Source of the DNA: Paenibacillus sp. NAIST15-1
GTDB taxonomy: Bacteria > Bacillota > Bacilli > Paenibacillales > Paenibacillaceae
Direction of reading: 5' to 3'
NCBI RefSeq assembly: GCF_001894745.1
Contig: NZ_BBYF01000001.1
Coordinates: 310,001-374,000 of the forward strand
Length of the DNA stretch: 64,000 nucleotides
The translations under genes and the position numbers were made by a program. Below the pieces are notes generated by a model. The model saw nothing but the letters and a program-made list of their open reading frames with translations, made no database searches and was not told the DNA's origin. Of this stretch, positions 54,807 to 64,000 are shown piece after piece (the stretch's first letter is position 1; the number at the start of each line of letters is the position of its first letter).

Positions 54807-55721
54807 CTATACCGCTTTTGTAAACGTGCCAATTGCTTTTTTCAAACTACCTTCACTTTGCTCTAATGCCCGTTCCGCTTCAGCTGCGTCAAGTCCTGTC
54901 TTGATCATCATGATGGCTAGCTTGCAGTTCATGGAAGCGCTTTCTAAATAGCTAGTCGCAGTCTTCGCATCAACGCCTGTAACCGCCTGGATAATCCGAA
55001 CTGAACGGTCGCGCAACTTGATATTACTCGCTTTCAAGTCAACCATCAAGTTATTATAGGTCTTCCCAAGTTTAACCATCGTGCAAGTTGTCAGCATATT
55101 CAGTACCAACTTCTGGGCTGTACCCGCTTTCAATCTTGTCGATCCCATAATGACTTCCGGTCCTACAACAGGTGAGATGCATACATCGCAGACGCTCTCT
55201 ATTTTGGATTGCTTGTTATTCACTACGCCGATGGTTGCCGCTCCAATTTCCCGCGCCTTTCTCAAGGCACCGATTACGAATTGTGCGCTTCCGCTCGCTG
55301 TAATGCCAACAACCGCATCCTTGTCCGTCACGCCGCATCTCTCGATTAATGCCATCCCCTCCTCTGCATCATCCTCGCAGCCTTCAACGGCCCATCTCAG
55401 TGCAGTGTCTCCCCCAGCGATATGTCCTTGCACTAGCGAAGGGTCAGTTCCGAAAGTGGGTGGACATTCTGAAGCGTCGAGGACGCCGAGTCTGCCGGAA
55501 GATCCAGCCCCGACATAGAACATTCTACCGCCATTTTTGAGCGCATTGTGCAGGGTGTCGACCGCTTTTGCAATTTGCGGAATCTCTGCTGCAACCGCTT
55601 GCGGAACTTTCGAATCTTGCTCATTCATGAGGCGCAGCATCTGATCGGTTGTGCACTCGTCTATCACTAATGTCTCTGGATTGATTTCTTCTGTCGTTAG
55701 ACCCGCCAGATACTCATCCAT
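54807..55721 (-). CDS. murQ: N-acetylmuramic acid 6-phosphate etherase
   Basis: SIS-fold lyase of 304 aa that splits the D-lactyl ether of MurNAc-6-phosphate to GlcNAc-6-phosphate and D-lactate. Family motifs: FYVGAGSSGRLGVLDASECPPTFG (catalytic Glu in SECPPTFG), IAGGDTALRWAVEGCEDD, VGITASGSAQFVIGAL, VGPEVIMGSTRLKAGTAQKLVLNMLTT and NLMVDLKASN. Length and motifs are normal. First gene of the eight-gene operon. AGGAGG six bases upstream supports the ATG at 55721. Confidence 0.97.
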   Translation of the reverse strand: MDEYLAGLTTEEINPETLVIDECTTDQMLRLMNEQDSKVPQAVAAEIPQIAKAVDTLHNALKNGGRMFYVGAGSSGRLGVLDASECPPTFGTDPSLVQGHIAGGDTALRWAVEGCEDDAEEGMALIERCGVTDKDAVVGITASGSAQFVIGALRKAREIGAATIGVVNNKQSKIESVCDVCISPVVGPEVIMGSTRLKAGTAQKLVLNMLTTCTMVKLGKTYNNLMVDLKASNIKLRDRSVRIIQAVTGVDAKTATSYLESASMNCKLAIMMIKTGLDAAEAERALEQSEGSLKKAIGTFTKAV

Positions 55722-55764
55722 AGCCATCCTCCTATCCTGTTTTGTATAACTTGCTTATATATCC

Positions 55765-55793
55765 ATCTTAGACCTAAATGTTATCATGGTCAA
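55765..55793 (-). promoter_or_regulatory. Promoter of the MurNAc-recovery operon
   Basis: Minus strand: TTGACC (55788-55793), 17-base spacer, TAAGAT (55765-55770). Confidence 0.7.
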
Positions 55794-55800
55794 CAGTTTT

Positions 55801-55827
55801 TGAAATAAAATTTTATTATAAAATAAA
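55801..55827. promoter_or_regulatory. Candidate RpiR/MurR operator upstream of murQ
   Basis: GAAATAAAA followed directly by TTTTATTAT and AAAATAAA. The half-site GAAATAAAA/TTTTATTTC is shared with the palindrome ahead of the rpiR gene. It lies just upstream of the murQ -35. Confidence 0.6.
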
Positions 55828-55854
55828 TTATTGGTGTTTTATTTTTGTTTTTCA

Positions 55855-55894
55855 ACAAAAAAAGACACCGGCGTTCACGTGCCCTGCCGATGTC
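55855..55894 (-). terminator. Terminator of the rpiR gene
   Basis: Minus strand: GACATCGGC (55886-55894) pairs with GCCGGTGTC (55864-55872), one mismatch, followed by seven T residues. It separates rpiR from the murQ operon. Confidence 0.85.
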
Positions 55895-55918
55895 TGCCAT
55901 GTTGATCTGTCCTTCGTA

Positions 55919-56779
55919 TCAACGATGCTTGCTGGCCAAAATATTATGTGTTTTCGTCAAATACTTCTTCACATTCTTATATTCCGCACTCGCGACACCT
56001 GCAAAAAGAATATCGATAACCGTTAGCATAGCGATACGAGAACCCATCGCACCGCTGCGAATCGTAACCTCAGGCGTGGATATGCTCAGCACGATATCGG
56101 CATTATCCGCCAGCTCGCTTTTTGTATACTTCGTTATCGCAATAATACAGGCGCCATTTTTCTTGGCGATTTCCAACGAATCCAGAATATCAATCGTGTC
56201 GCCTGAATTCGAGACAAAGATCGCCACATCGCCCTTATCGAGCAGTGTAGCCGCCGTTAACTGACTATGCCCGTCCGTATACGCATGGCACATTTTGTTG
56301 ATGCGCGAGAACTTCTGCTCCCCATCAATCGCAACGAGCCCTGATGCGCCAATACCGAAGAACACAACCCGATTGCTCTCGCGCAGCACCTGCACGGCAC
56401 GGCCGATTTCTTTCCGGTCAATGACACAGAGCGTATCCTCGATGGATTTACTATTGTTGCGCGAAATATTAGAGATGATCGTATCTAAATCATCCCCTGG
56501 TTGAATGTCTGTATACTGATCCTTCTGCTCGTCATCCATCGATCCGATTGATGCGGAGATGCTGACGATAAAGCTGCGGTAGCCTGAATAGCCCATCGTC
56601 TTGCAGAAGCGAAGCACGGATGCATCACTGGTTTTCGTCAGCTGCGCCAAGTTCTTGATCGACAAGTGCGGTATCTCCTCTAGGTTGGCAAGTACATACT
56701 CAGCAACGATGCGTTCTACTGGCGTGAGACTATCCTTCATATCACGGATTTTGATTAAAATATTATCATGTATCGACAT
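55919..56779 (-). CDS. RpiR-family regulator (MurR-like)
   Basis: A 286-aa regulator. The N-terminal HTH_6 domain (LTPVERIVAEYVLANLEEIPHLSIKNLAQLTKTSDASVLRFCKTMGYSGYRSF) is followed by a SIS sugar-phosphate-binding domain (VVFFGIGASGLVAIDGEQKFSRI, VAIFVSNSGDTIDILDSLEIAKKNGACIIAITKY). MurR-type regulators respond to MurNAc-6-phosphate. It has its own terminator, and a palindrome lies at its start site, so self-repression is likely. The ATG at 56779 follows AGGGA; a TTG at 56800 is less likely. Confidence 0.92.
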   Translation of the reverse strand: MSIHDNILIKIRDMKDSLTPVERIVAEYVLANLEEIPHLSIKNLAQLTKTSDASVLRFCKTMGYSGYRSFIVSISASIGSMDDEQKDQYTDIQPGDDLDTIISNISRNNSKSIEDTLCVIDRKEIGRAVQVLRESNRVVFFGIGASGLVAIDGEQKFSRINKMCHAYTDGHSQLTAATLLDKGDVAIFVSNSGDTIDILDSLEIAKKNGACIIAITKYTKSELADNADIVLSISTPEVTIRSGAMGSRIAMLTVIDILFAGVASAEYKNVKKYLTKTHNILASKHR

Positions 56780-56804
56780 ATGTCTATCCCTACTCGCCAA
56801 GAAA

Positions 56805-56822
56805 TTTTATTTCGAAATAAAA
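56805..56822. promoter_or_regulatory. Perfect 18-base palindrome at the rpiR promoter
   Basis: TTTTATTTCGAAATAAAA. With a -10 TATAAT on the minus strand at 56836-56841, it would lie at about +7 to +24, a normal place for a repressor site. Confidence 0.65.
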
Positions 56823-56929
56823 CAATCATTTTGGTATTATATTTTATTCTAGCTTGCATCTTGTCGGAATGCAATGACTTTCATCGCACAATTGTAAAAT
56901 TTCCAAAAATTATACAGGAAATAATTACA

Positions 56930-56965
56930 GAACAAGGCAACAGCTTTACAGCCATTGCCTTGTTC
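56930..56965 (-). terminator. Hairpin after the diaminopentanoate dehydrogenase-like gene
   Basis: Perfect 11-base stem GAACAAGGCAA / TTGCCTTGTTC with a 14-base loop. Confidence 0.65.
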
Positions 56966-56975
56966 ACGATCTATA

Positions 56976-58004
56976 TTATTTCACGTAATAATGGAGCGGA
57001 TAGGTGCGATATTGTGCCGGAGGCATTTTCTCGGTCGTGTAAAAGCCCGCTGGTGACTGCAGCAGATCCGGAATGCGATTGACCACCGTTGCACAGGTAA
57101 GCTCTACGGTAGCCGGGCACGCGATCTTAACCTCTGTCTTCGGTTCACCCTTGATGATCCAGTCATTATGATCCACTTCGTCCTCCGCATATACTTTGCC
57201 GATGCATTCTGTCACGATGACCGATCCTTGATGGGTTACCGTAGTGACAACCGCGGACATACCCGTCGCGTCGCCGGCCGGAATCGTTCTGCCGAGCGTC
57301 GTCGAGTACAGATCTTTGTCATGCGTCATCGGAATCAACTGCTGATCCATCGACTTGATCGTCCAGCCGAACTGCGAGCACAGCCACTCATTGGCATTGC
57401 GCATGAAGGAAGGCAAGTCATTGTTGCTTGCAATCTTCTCTTCAAATTCCGCAAGCGTAAATCCCGCACCATGAACCTCTGCCAGTGCAATGCCGTACTC
57501 TTCCACGTTGTAGCTGGACATGCCTTCGATTCTCGTAATCTGATGCGTTGCCCCTGCCAATGTCGTGATCAAGCTGCCCCAGAATACATCCTGATACCCG
57601 GATCCCGTCAACGTGCAGTTGTTGTCCTTCGCCAGCCGATCCAACCGGCTCGTCAGCGCCGGAGAAGTCGTCCATGGATAGAAGGCCTCTTCGCATGTAC
57701 TGATGGCGTTCACCCCATAACGCGCAGCAAGTTCGAATGCAGCATACGTATCTCTTAGCAAGCTCGTCGTCGCAATAATGCACACCTGCGCGTCACACTC
57801 TTTGAAAACTTCCTCTGCATCCGAGCGAACCGGTACGTTCAGCTTCACGCCGAGTCCCGCTACTTCGCCAACGTCCTTGCCGACGACGTTCGGATTCAGA
57901 TCGATTGCACCAACGATTTCAGCCCCTTTTTCATACAAATATCTCAAAAAGTAAATTCCCATTTTCCCGCAGCCATATTGAATCACTCTGATTTTTTCTC
58001 GCAT
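56976..58004 (-). CDS. 2,4-diaminopentanoate dehydrogenase-like NAD(P)-dependent oxidoreductase
   Basis: A 342-aa Rossmann-fold protein. The N-terminus RVIQYGCGKMGIYFLRYLYEKGAEIVGAIDLNPNVVGKDVGE strongly resembles Ord (2,4-diaminopentanoate dehydrogenase) of ornithine-fermenting clostridia and its relatives, part of the dihydrodipicolinate-reductase-like group. A DVFWGSLITTLAG stretch and GRTIPAGDATGMSAVV follow. No other ornithine-fermentation gene is nearby, so the true substrate may differ. TTAAGGAGG precedes the ATG. Regulated, probably, by the MerR protein encoded just upstream, through the promoter at 58082-58112. Confidence 0.78.
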   Translation of the reverse strand: MREKIRVIQYGCGKMGIYFLRYLYEKGAEIVGAIDLNPNVVGKDVGEVAGLGVKLNVPVRSDAEEVFKECDAQVCIIATTSLLRDTYAAFELAARYGVNAISTCEEAFYPWTTSPALTSRLDRLAKDNNCTLTGSGYQDVFWGSLITTLAGATHQITRIEGMSSYNVEEYGIALAEVHGAGFTLAEFEEKIASNNDLPSFMRNANEWLCSQFGWTIKSMDQQLIPMTHDKDLYSTTLGRTIPAGDATGMSAVVTTVTHQGSVIVTECIGKVYAEDEVDHNDWIIKGEPKTEVKIACPATVELTCATVVNRIPDLLQSPAGFYTTEKMPPAQYRTYPLHYYVK

Positions 58005-58081
58005 GTGGACAGCCTCCTTAATGGATTGTTATTAATTTCACAATCTAATGTATCTGAAATACTTGGAGCTCCTATGTCCTC

Positions 58082-58112
58082 ATCATAAACTCTATAGCAA
58101 CTATAGAGTCAA
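58082..58112 (-). promoter_or_regulatory. MerR-type promoter with 19-base spacer
   Basis: Minus strand: TTGACT (58107-58112), a 19-base spacer, TATGAT (58082-58087). The spacer contains most of the perfect inverted repeat ACTCTATAG-TTG-CTATAGAGT (58089-58109). A 19-base spacer with a dyad between -35 and -10 is the hallmark of MerR-controlled promoters. The -35 lies in the last codons of the merR gene. Confidence 0.8.
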
Positions 58113-58943
58113 TCCCTTTTGTACGGGAATCTGCAATTTCATGAACATGTTGCGCTCCTCATGATGAAATACCGGCAGTTCAACTACGACTTCGCAAATG
58201 TAATCGCCTATGATGTCGTAATCAAGCTCGCGAACGTAGGCGAGCAGCTTATTAGCGCACTCCTGCTCATCGAAGAAACTGCTGCAATAGATGCACAAAT
58301 AGTCGTGCTCGGGAATCCATTCAACCCCCTCTTGCATAGCAAAGTCATCATCGACAAATAGAAATATTTCCGTGGATACGAACTCACCTCGCTTCAACCT
58401 GTCCTTGCGTATCATTGAACCGACATTGCAGAAGTATGCCATCGGCAGGTGATTCACAATTGCCTGTGTTCGCAGCTCTCGCAATATATACTCATAGGAT
58501 TCCAACGTGTTCTCATAGATATTGATGCCGCTGTCATAGCAAAAGATTTTGCGTGCAGGAATGTGCTCCAGCACAATATATCCGTCTTTTGGCGCTTGGA
58601 TATACGTTTCATAATTGTTGATGCTTACGTTAACTGCTCTCCTCATCTGCTCCAGTTCATTCATTTTCTGCTCAATTAGCGCCACCTGCTTCCGCAGCAT
58701 TGCAGGAATCGATTCGACCTCTTCATGATCGAGCCATGCCTTGATGCTGTCCAAGGACATTCCCAGATACTTCATATAGTTGATCATGTCCAATCTTGCG
58801 CACTGCTTGATTGCATAATACCGATAACCTGTGCTTTCTTCAATAAACTCAGGCTTCAAGAGACCGAGCTTGTCATAATACCGAAGTGTTTGTACAGAGG
58901 TATGATTCAGCTCGGCCATGCGGCCGATGGATAGTTTCGTCAT
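58101..58943 (-). CDS. MerR-family effector-sensing regulator
   Basis: A 280-aa regulator. The N-terminal MerR winged helix (LSIGRMAELNHTSVQTLRYYDKLGLLKPEFIEESTGYRYY) and coiled-coil dimer helix (residues about 75-120) are followed by a C-terminal GyrI-like effector domain of about 150 residues, as in BmrR-type multidrug sensors. Its stop codon TAG lies within the spacer of the promoter it is predicted to control. The ATG at 58943 follows GAGGTG. Confidence 0.92.
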   Translation of the reverse strand: MTKLSIGRMAELNHTSVQTLRYYDKLGLLKPEFIEESTGYRYYAIKQCARLDMINYMKYLGMSLDSIKAWLDHEEVESIPAMLRKQVALIEQKMNELEQMRRAVNVSINNYETYIQAPKDGYIVLEHIPARKIFCYDSGINIYENTLESYEYILRELRTQAIVNHLPMAYFCNVGSMIRKDRLKRGEFVSTEIFLFVDDDFAMQEGVEWIPEHDYLCIYCSSFFDEQECANKLLAYVRELDYDIIGDYICEVVVELPVFHHEERNMFMKLQIPVQKGLTL

Positions 58944-58999
58944 GACGATGCACCTCAACTAGTAAGCTATTAAACGTATCTCTATCCTCTTCGCTTCAT

Positions 59000-59296
59000 C
59001 ATGTTGATTATCCTTCTACGATCCCCACCGTTACAGCATTGGTTGTTAGCGTAAGACATTCCGTTTCTTTATCCTCCTCATGCCCACGCCTTAATCAATT
59101 TGCCCGAACTTCCATGCCTTGTTTTTATCCAGTGTAAAATTTGCGGTGTAATTTTTTTGTAAATTCCGCTCTATCCTTATCAGCCCACGCCTGTAACTTA
59201 TGCAAGAATAATTGGACGATAGTAGGAGCAGCTGCAAGTGCCTCTACATGCAGTTTCCACCTTTCTAATTCGCTAATTCATAAGAAAAGATTATAT
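59000..59296. other. Intergenic region with one start-less open frame
   Basis: Contains the frame at 59125-59277 (listed separately) and the ade terminator just beyond. Nothing else recognised. Confidence 0.4.
59125..59277 (-). pseudogene. Protein-like frame without a start codon, possible gene remnant
   Basis: Fifty codons on the minus strand read as a plausible helical protein segment (LERWKLHVEALAAAPTIVQL then FLHKLQAWADKDRAEFTKKL). The frame opens after a TGA with no ATG, GTG or TTG near a ribosome site. It may be the end of a decayed gene, or a frame using an unusual start. Not recognised. Confidence 0.35.
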
Positions 59297-59328
59297 AAAA
59301 AAGGCGCTTTCCGCTTGGAAAGACGCCT
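59297..59328 (-). terminator. Terminator of ade
   Basis: Minus strand: AGGCGTCTTTCC, AAGC loop, GGAAAGCGCCT, followed by TTTTTATAT. Confidence 0.9.
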
Positions 59329-59364
59329 GACTGAAATGACTGTATATAAAGATGAATGCTAATT

Positions 59365-61191
59365 TTATTGCTCCACGAACAATGGCACCTGAACAAAACC
59401 TTGTTCCGTCGTTTTGATGAGACCGATATCCGACAGACGGAGCTCGGGAACGACAACAAGCGCAAGCAGCGATAAGGTCATGAACGCATAGTTCATCGTG
59501 CAGCCTGCCTTGTTCAAGGCTTCGCTAACTGCCTTTGACTGTTCCGCCACTTGCTCGAACGGCGCATTCGACATAAGGCCAGCAACGGGCAACGGCAAAG
59601 TTACGATTTCCGTCTCGGTAACGAGCGCGATACCGCCCTGCATATCGGCAACGACATTCGCTGCTTTCGCCATAAGCTCGTCGGAGTTGCCGATGACCAT
59701 GACGTTATGACAATCATGTGCCACCGTCGAAGCCAACGCAGCCGGTTCCTGGAACCCTACACCGGATACGAAGCCTACTGCCTGCTTGCCCGTACCACGG
59801 TGGCGCTCGATCACGGCTAATTTACATAAATCCGCTTGATCTCGTAATGATGCGATTCCGTCTTCAACCTGCACAGACACAAGCACTTCCTTCGTGTCCA
59901 CATGATTCTCCCTCACTTGAATCGAACGAGCAGTTGCAACACCGCCCGTAATCGGCGCTTGAATCACGAAGTCTTCTGCCTTTACCGGACGAGCCAAGTG
60001 TACGGATCGAATCGCTGATTCGGGATAATGGAACTCTGGAAGTTCGACGACCATTTGACCATGCTCGGCGACTACTTGTCCGGCAGCAATCGTCATGATT
60101 ACATTCACGTCGGAAATATGACCGTCCAGCATAATCATGTCCGCGAACGAACCCGGTGTAATCGAACCTACATCCCGCGCCACTCCAAATCGTTCTGCCG
60201 TATTAATGGTTGCCATCTGGAATGCCGTCACAGGACGCACTCCCTGCGCAATCGCATGGCGTACAACGAAATCCATATGTCCTTCATCTACTAGCGACTC
60301 TGGACTCCGATCGTCGGTGACGAGTATCATGCGGCGCGTGTCGATATTGTGCTCAGTATGGGCCTTGATTGATTCCGCAACGTCATGCCATGCGGAACCG
60401 CGTCTCATTTTCGCATACATGCCTAGCCGCACGCGTGCGATGACATCCTCCGCATTCACGCTTTCATGGCAACCGGTAATCCCGCTGGCGGCATATGCTG
60501 GCAATCGCCAGTCTTGAACAGGCCATGTATAGTGTCCATCAGCTACTCTGCCTGCGCGCAAGGCAGCTTGAATTTCCCCAATCATTTTGTCATCGCCGAA
60601 TACGACGCCCGGGAAGTTCATGACTTCGCCAAGGGCAATCATGTCCGGGCCCCACGTAAAGGCTTCCGCTACCTCGGCCGGTCCAATCGAAGCGCCTGCC
60701 GTCTCCAGCTCTGGGCCGGTAGAAGGCACGCAGGAAGCGACCTGCATGTAAGCGGCGAGTGGAGTCGTTCTCGCTTCATCGAGCATAAGCTTCAATCCCG
60801 GAAGTCCAAGAACGTTCGTAATCTCATGCGCGTCGAAAAAGCCGCCTGTCGTCCCTTTGGGCAATACAGCTCTTGCAAATTGCGTTGGCGTAATCTGGCT
60901 GCTCTCAATATGGCAATGCCCGTCAAGCAGTCCGGGCGATACATAACGGCCCTGTGCATCAATAACTTTCGTCGTGTCTCCTATAAGATGACTTGCATCC
61001 TTGCCTACAAATGCAATCCTTGAACCTTGTACACCGATGGACATATCGTCCAATATTTCTCCAGAAGTCACATTGACCAGCTTGGCATGCTGAATGACAA
61101 GCGTCGCTTTCTTATCTCCTCTTGCCGTTGCTACGAGGTCAGGCACGCATTCTGCTAGATGCGGTCTTGCAAAGAGTGATGCAAATCCCAT
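59365..61191 (-). CDS. ade: Adenine deaminase
   Basis: Amidohydrolase of 608 aa that converts adenine to hypoxanthine in purine salvage. Motifs: VSPGLLDGHCHIESSQITP (metal His pair in HCHIES), GTTGGFFDAHEITNVLG, GVVFGDDKMIGEI, GHYTWPVQDW, CHESVNAEDV, LVTDDRSPESLVDEGHMDFVVR and a C-terminal domain with VAHDCHNVMVIG. Length is normal. CAAAGGAGACATCGACATA precedes the ATG. Monocistronic. Confidence 0.96.
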   Translation of the reverse strand: MGFASLFARPHLAECVPDLVATARGDKKATLVIQHAKLVNVTSGEILDDMSIGVQGSRIAFVGKDASHLIGDTTKVIDAQGRYVSPGLLDGHCHIESSQITPTQFARAVLPKGTTGGFFDAHEITNVLGLPGLKLMLDEARTTPLAAYMQVASCVPSTGPELETAGASIGPAEVAEAFTWGPDMIALGEVMNFPGVVFGDDKMIGEIQAALRAGRVADGHYTWPVQDWRLPAYAASGITGCHESVNAEDVIARVRLGMYAKMRRGSAWHDVAESIKAHTEHNIDTRRMILVTDDRSPESLVDEGHMDFVVRHAIAQGVRPVTAFQMATINTAERFGVARDVGSITPGSFADMIMLDGHISDVNVIMTIAAGQVVAEHGQMVVELPEFHYPESAIRSVHLARPVKAEDFVIQAPITGGVATARSIQVRENHVDTKEVLVSVQVEDGIASLRDQADLCKLAVIERHRGTGKQAVGFVSGVGFQEPAALASTVAHDCHNVMVIGNSDELMAKAANVVADMQGGIALVTETEIVTLPLPVAGLMSNAPFEQVAEQSKAVSEALNKAGCTMNYAFMTLSLLALVVVPELRLSDIGLIKTTEQGFVQVPLFVEQ

Positions 61192-61277
61192 TATGTCGAT
61201 GTCTCCTTTGTAAGAAAAATATGGTTATACATGATGCCATCCTCCCATTATAGGTGATTGGGAAAATATTCTCTACA

Positions 61278-61305
61278 AGAAAAGACCGCAGCTAAGCTGC
61301 GGTCT
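61278..61305 (-). terminator. Terminator of the flavin reductase gene
   Basis: AGACCGCAGC / GCTGCGGTCT perfect 10-base stem with TTA loop, followed on the minus strand by TTTCTTG. Confidence 0.85.
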
Positions 61306-61366
61306 ACTTCCATTTACTATGATTAGCTTGTTAATCAGGCTTCACTATAATCACATCTGCCTAACT

Positions 61367-63281
<1,915 letters not shown>

Positions 63282-63319
63282 CTAGTATATCTTTTATTTT
63301 CATATTTTCGCTATAGACT

Positions 63320-63850
63320 TTACTTCATGTACTCGGATTGCAGCAGTCCCATCTGGATAATATCGTGCCAAGCTCCATTGCGGAATAAGGCCTCTTTTAT
63401 AACCCCCTCTTGCTTGAAGCCTATTTTCGAGTACAGCCTAATCGCTCTCTCGTTAAAATCGAACACCCGTAAGGACAATCGATGCAAATTCAACTCATTG
63501 AAGGCATAGTGCAGCAAAATCTGCAATGCTTCCTGACCGTACCCTTTCCCCCAATAATCCGGTTCGCCGATATCTATAATCAGCTCCGCATTGCGATTTT
63601 TGTAATCGATTGAAATGAGCGACATGATTCCGATGGGCGTATCCGTGTCTGCGTCACCAATGATATACGATTTCGAACTCGAAGATCCAAGTATAACAGT
63701 GCGAACAAAAGCATCAGTATCCTCAGGAGCATATACATCCATATGCGGATTCGTTGTCTCCATCACCCTTGCATCGTTTCTCCAGCTATGATACACCTGT
63801 GCATCCTTCTCCGTCATTTTGCGCAATCGGATTCTTTGTGTTGTGAACAT
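63320..63850 (-). CDS. GNAT acetyltransferase, RimJ/RimL type
   Basis: A 176-aa acetyltransferase. N-terminal IRLRKMTEKDAQVYHSWRND is typical of RimJ/RimL-like proteins; the acetyl-CoA motif is IDIGEPDYWGKGYGQEALQILLHYAFNEL and motif B is NLHRLSLRVFDFNERAIRLYSKIGFKQEG. The acceptor is unknown (ribosomal protein or small molecule). GGGAGGTATTCCT precedes the ATG. No partner genes. Confidence 0.9.
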   Translation of the reverse strand: MFTTQRIRLRKMTEKDAQVYHSWRNDARVMETTNPHMDVYAPEDTDAFVRTVILGSSSSKSYIIGDADTDTPIGIMSLISIDYKNRNAELIIDIGEPDYWGKGYGQEALQILLHYAFNELNLHRLSLRVFDFNERAIRLYSKIGFKQEGVIKEALFRNGAWHDIIQMGLLQSEYMK

Positions 63851-63919
63851 AGGAATACCTCCCTGCTTCTCTCTTGTTTAGAAAACTAATAATAATTGCT
63901 TTATCCCTATTATCAGCCT

Positions 63920-63947
63920 TGCAAAAAGAGGAAAAAAGGGTATAATC
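63920..63947 (+). promoter_or_regulatory. Promoter of the gene at the right edge
   Basis: TTGCAA (63920-63925), 16-base spacer, TATAAT (63942-63947). Confidence 0.65.
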
Positions 63948-63983
63948 CTTGCTTACATGTCCCCTTTTAGTGAGGTGAGTCAA

Positions 63984-64000
63984 TTGCTTCAACTGGATTA
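63984..64000 (+). CDS. Start of a gene cut by the window end
   Basis: GAGGTGAG lies four bases before a TTG codon, followed by CTT CAA CTG GAT. With the promoter at 63920-63947 this is probably the first five codons of a plus-strand gene. Product unknown. Confidence 0.4.

Overview
The window looks like chromosomal DNA of a spore-forming member of the Bacillales, most likely Paenibacillus or a close relative. The reasons are moderate GC content, Gram-positive ribosome binding sites (AGGAGG type), a ydcC-alr-ndoAI-ndoA-tex-cmpA-sprT block like that of Bacillus subtilis, the sporulation gene cmpA, a collagen-like surface protein, many lipoproteins, and sugar ABC operons that lack their own ATPase. 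I see no insertion sequence, prophage or CRISPR array. The species cannot be fixed from this sequence alone.

1-3 kb: endonuclease IV (minus), then a DUF2621 membrane protein and a TIGR01777 epimerase (plus). 3-14 kb: a ten-gene Tad/Flp-type pilus operon on the minus strand (CpaE-like ATPase, CpaF, TadB, TadC, Flp pilin, three TadE/TadG-like pseudopilins, prepilin peptidase, FHA protein), with a promoter and a terminator-like hairpin in its leader. 14-24.7 kb: a DUF4097 lipoprotein, a chemotaxis receptor, a hydrolase, a K+/H+-type antiporter, an AraC regulator, an SGNH hydrolase and a P1B-4 metal-efflux ATPase. 24.9-26.6 kb: a PadR/DUF1700-DUF4097 pair.

27-31.5 kb: a glycerol-3-phosphate (Ugp)-like ABC operon plus a beta-propeller lipoprotein, preceded by a well-formed PhoP-type promoter, so probably a phosphate-starvation operon. 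31.5-34 kb: a small coiled-coil protein, a polysaccharide deacetylase lipoprotein and a collagen-like protein. 34.2-36.6 kb: tRNA genes Asn-Ser, then mgtE, then tRNA Glu-Lys-Leu. 36.7-44.7 kb: HemD-like protein, SprT, CmpA, Tex, the NdoA/NdoAI toxin-antitoxin pair, alanine racemase and YdcC. 44.9-47.2 kb: an M50-type protease and a beta-lactamase-like serine hydrolase.

47.6-56.8 kb holds the most coherent accessory system: an RpiR regulator followed by an eight-gene operon of MurQ etherase, ABC binding protein, two permeases, tandem GNAT acetyltransferase, atypical PIG-L protein, NamZ-type N-acetylmuramidase without signal peptide, and a BadF/MurK-type sugar kinase. Together they read as an ABC-fed route that imports cell-wall MurNAc sugars, cleaves them in the cytoplasm, phosphorylates MurNAc and converts it to GlcNAc-6-phosphate.

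57-64 kb: a 2,4-diaminopentanoate dehydrogenase-like gene driven by a MerR-type promoter that lies inside the 3' end of the adjacent merR gene; adenine deaminase; a secreted FMN/FAD reductase preceded by a CRP/FNR-type site; a GNAT acetyltransferase; and the first codons of a further plus-strand gene.
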